A stretch of DNA of 15,792 bases from Rhizobium sp. Q54 (GTDB lineage Bacteria; Bacteroidota; Bacteroidia; Flavobacteriales; Flavobacteriaceae): assembly GCA_943324395.2 (NCBI GenBank), contig CALPLL020000016.1, forward strand, positions 1-15,792. The letters run 5' to 3'. The notes under the pieces were generated by a model. That model was not told where the DNA came from, did no database searches, and saw only the letters and a program-made list of their open reading frames with translations. Made by a program: the position numbers and the translations under genes. Shown in pieces: positions 14,352 through 15,792 of this stretch. Every line of letters begins with the position of its first letter. The first letter of the stretch is position 1.

Positions 14352-15203
14352 ATGAACATAACTGAATACTTAACTTTAATAAACAACCCAAACGCTATTA
14401 ATGACAAGCAAACTTCGTCATTGGAAAAAATAGTTGCGGAGTTTCCCTATTTTCAAAGTGCGAGAGCATTGCGATTGAAAGGCTTGTACAATGAAGAGAG
14501 TTTTCGTTATAATTATGAATTAAAAAGCACAGCAGCTCACACTACCGATCGGACTATTTTATTCGACTTTATCATTTCTGATACTTTTACTAGAATCGAT
14601 AAAAATTTGTACGAACAAAAATTAGCTGAAATAAATGAAATTGATGTAGATGCAACGGAGTTAATTTTTAAGGAGGAGAAAATTGGTTCACGAGAAAATT
14701 CATTAGAGCAATCTATTTTGACTTCTATAAAAGAGGCATCTCCATCTGAAGACACTAATTCCGATTCATCAATTGAAGAAAAATTGAACATTGGAAAGCC
14801 ATTAGTTTTTTCTTTAACTGAGAAATATTCATTTGAAGAATGGTTACAATTATCTAAAATTCACCCAATTGTTAGAGAAAATACATCTCCGAAAGAAGAA
14901 AAAACTAGTTCGATTGACCCTGAAAAACAGAAAAAATTAGAGTTAATTGACAAGTTTATTGAGGCGAATCCTAAAATTCCACCAATAAAAAAAGATACAG
15001 AACCTAGCTTTAAATTAGAGTCAAGTTCAGAGAATAGTCCGTATTTAATGACTGAAACCTTAGCGAGAGTATATTTAGAACAAAATAAATATGACAAAGC
15101 AATACAAGCTTATGAAATATTAATTTTGAAATATCCAGAAAAAAGTAGTTTCTTTGCAAACCGTATTTCGGACATTAAGATTTTACAACAAAATAATAAA
15201 TAA
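14352..15203 (+). CDS. Conserved protein of unknown function with a C-terminal TPR-like segment
   Basis: A 283-residue protein with no signal peptide and no membrane helix. The N-terminal part (1-75, with KIVAEFPYFQSARALRLKGL) is helical and conserved-looking. The middle (about 105-220) is rich in Ser, Glu and Lys and probably disordered, but contains a short hydrophobic patch FSLTEKYSFEEWLQLS. The C-terminus (about 233-272, ETLARVYLEQNKYDKAIQAY, then a KYPEKS segment) reads as one TPR unit with an extra helix, so it may bind another protein. Position between lptE and secG, with only two bases to the secG start, suggests cotranscription and perhaps a role in envelope biogenesis. No function is recognised. 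Confidence 0.75.
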   Translation: MNITEYLTLINNPNAINDKQTSSLEKIVAEFPYFQSARALRLKGLYNEESFRYNYELKSTAAHTTDRTILFDFIISDTFTRIDKNLYEQKLAEINEIDVDATELIFKEEKIGSRENSLEQSILTSIKEASPSEDTNSDSSIEEKLNIGKPLVFSLTEKYSFEEWLQLSKIHPIVRENTSPKEEKTSSIDPEKQKKLELIDKFIEANPKIPPIKKDTEPSFKLESSSENSPYLMTETLARVYLEQNKYDKAIQAYEILILKYPEKSSFFANRISDIKILQQNNK

Positions 15204-15205
15204 CA

Positions 15206-15562
15206 ATGAGTACATTTTCAATTTTTTTAGTATTAATAACAATAGTATGTTTTTTACTAATTGTAGTAATTATGGTTCAAAACCCTAAAGGTGGTGGATT
15301 GTCTTCTTCATTAGGAGGATCGCAAATGATGGGTGGAGTTCAAAAAACTACTGACTTTTTAGATAAAAGCACATGGATTTTAGCGATGATTCTAACTGCA
15401 TTAGTATTATTCTCTTACCTAAGTTTTACAGATTCATTCGGTGATTCTGATTCTAAAATTATAGATACAACACAAAAAGCAGCACCTGCAGCTGCTACAC
15501 CTGCAACTCCAGCTGCGCCAGCACAATCTGCTCCAACGCCTGCAGTTCCAGCAAAAAAATAA
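15206..15562 (+). CDS. secG: SecG, protein translocase subunit
   Basis: A 118-residue inner-membrane protein of the SecYEG channel. Two membrane helices (about residues 3-22 and 54-73) flank the family-typical loop MVQNPKGGGLSSSLGGSQMM and TDFLDKSTWIL. After the second helix is a polar stretch and then a low-complexity Ala/Pro/Thr tail (about 90-118), seen in other Bacteroidota SecG proteins and not part of the core. The start at 15206 is 2 bases after the stop of the preceding gene, so translation is probably coupled. A strong terminator follows. Confidence 0.93.
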   Translation: MSTFSIFLVLITIVCFLLIVVIMVQNPKGGGLSSSLGGSQMMGGVQKTTDFLDKSTWILAMILTALVLFSYLSFTDSFGDSDSKIIDTTQKAAPAAATPATPAAPAQSAPTPAVPAKK

Positions 15563-15580
15563 TTATTTTTTCAAAATATT

Positions 15581-15613
15581 AAATGCCAGCCTGTCAATGC
15601 TGGCATTTTTTTT
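15581..15613 (+). terminator. Intrinsic terminator after secG
   Basis: A 10-bp stem (15581-15590 with 15599-15608), whose core is TGCCAGC / GCTGGCA, has an 8-base loop CTGTCAAT and runs into eight T residues (15606-15613). It separates secG from groES. Confidence 0.92.
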
Positions 15614-15621
15614 AGGTAAAA

Positions 15622-15655
15622 TTGTCATAATTAACACATTGGCACAATTTCTGAA
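15622..15655 (+). promoter_or_regulatory. groES: Candidate sigma-54-like / stress promoter region of groES
   Basis: TTGGCAC (15639-15645) matches the -24 half of a sigma-54 promoter. The -12 half at the right spacing, CTGAA (15651-15655), matches TTGCA at only three of five positions. There is no TAnnTTTG box between the terminator and the start codon. TTGTCATA (15622-15629), shared with the miaB promoter, lies just upstream. Function is inferred, not shown. Confidence 0.35.
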
Positions 15656-15700
15656 AATACAATTTCATAAAATTTCAATAAACAATTAAAATATATTATT

Positions 15701-15792
15701 ATGAGTTTAAACATCAAACCTCTTTCAGATCGAGTTCTAATTGAACCTGTAGCGGCAGAAACAAAAACAGCTTCTGGAATATTTATCCCAGA
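15701..15792 (+). CDS. groES: Co-chaperonin GroES, N-terminal part (runs off the window)
   Basis: The first 30 codons are present: MSLNIKPLSDRVLIEPVAAE followed by TKTASGIFIP. The PLSDRVLIEP and SGIFIP segments are GroES hallmarks; the protein caps the GroEL folding chamber as a heptamer. The ATG at 15701 is preceded by an A/T-only stretch. groEL would be expected next, outside the window. Confidence 0.95.
   Translation, partial: MSLNIKPLSDRVLIEPVAAETKTASGIFIP

Noticed and set aside
1..15792. A new mobile, defence or biosynthetic system
   Set aside because: No transposase, integrase, phage, toxin-antitoxin, nuclease or CRISPR-like signal was found; gene content is ordinary flavobacterial backbone.

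Overview
The window is an A/T-rich stretch of a Bacteroidota genome, almost certainly a Flavobacterium or a close relative in the Flavobacteriaceae. The evidence is the gldK-gldL-gldM-gldN gliding/type IX secretion cluster, several promoters of the Bacteroidota type (a -7 box TAnnTTTG with a TTG about 20-22 bases upstream), starts preceded by A-rich tracts instead of strong Shine-Dalgarno sites, and the gene order miaB / sigma-54 activator / lptE / TPR-like protein / secG / groES. It is chromosomal backbone. I see no insertion sequence, phage gene, CRISPR array, tRNA or rRNA.

Layout. Positions 1-320 hold the 5' part of an ABC-F ATPase gene on the minus strand. It is divergent from a small DUF983 membrane protein (394-774, plus), which abuts a convergent FAD-dependent oxidoreductase (775-1821, minus). 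A strong terminator (1881-1913) then closes the minus-strand block that runs from 10587 down to 1929: topA, an arginase-fold protein, gldK, gldL, gldM and gldN. The four Gld proteins build the motor and outer-membrane ring of the type IX secretion system. GldL and GldM form the proton-driven inner-membrane motor, and GldK and GldN form the periplasmic ring below the outer membrane.

The 377-base divergent gap between topA and miaB holds a large structured element (10737-10885) resembling the Flavo-1 RNA motif of Flavobacteria, then the miaB promoter with a perfect palindrome over its -33 region. To the right, all on the plus strand, are miaB (tRNA ms2i6A methylthiotransferase), a receiver-less sigma-54 activator, lptE (LPS-assembly lipoprotein), a conserved protein of unknown function with a C-terminal TPR-like segment, secG, a clear terminator (15581-15613), and the first 30 codons of groES behind a sigma-54-like TTGGCAC element.

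Most genes are well-known families and I do not see an obviously new multi-gene system. The observations most worth a second look are: the arginase-fold protein beside gldK, which has lost three of the usual metal ligands; the structured RNA-like element in the topA-miaB gap; and a possible link between the sigma-54 activator and the element in front of groES, 1.9 kb downstream of its gene.
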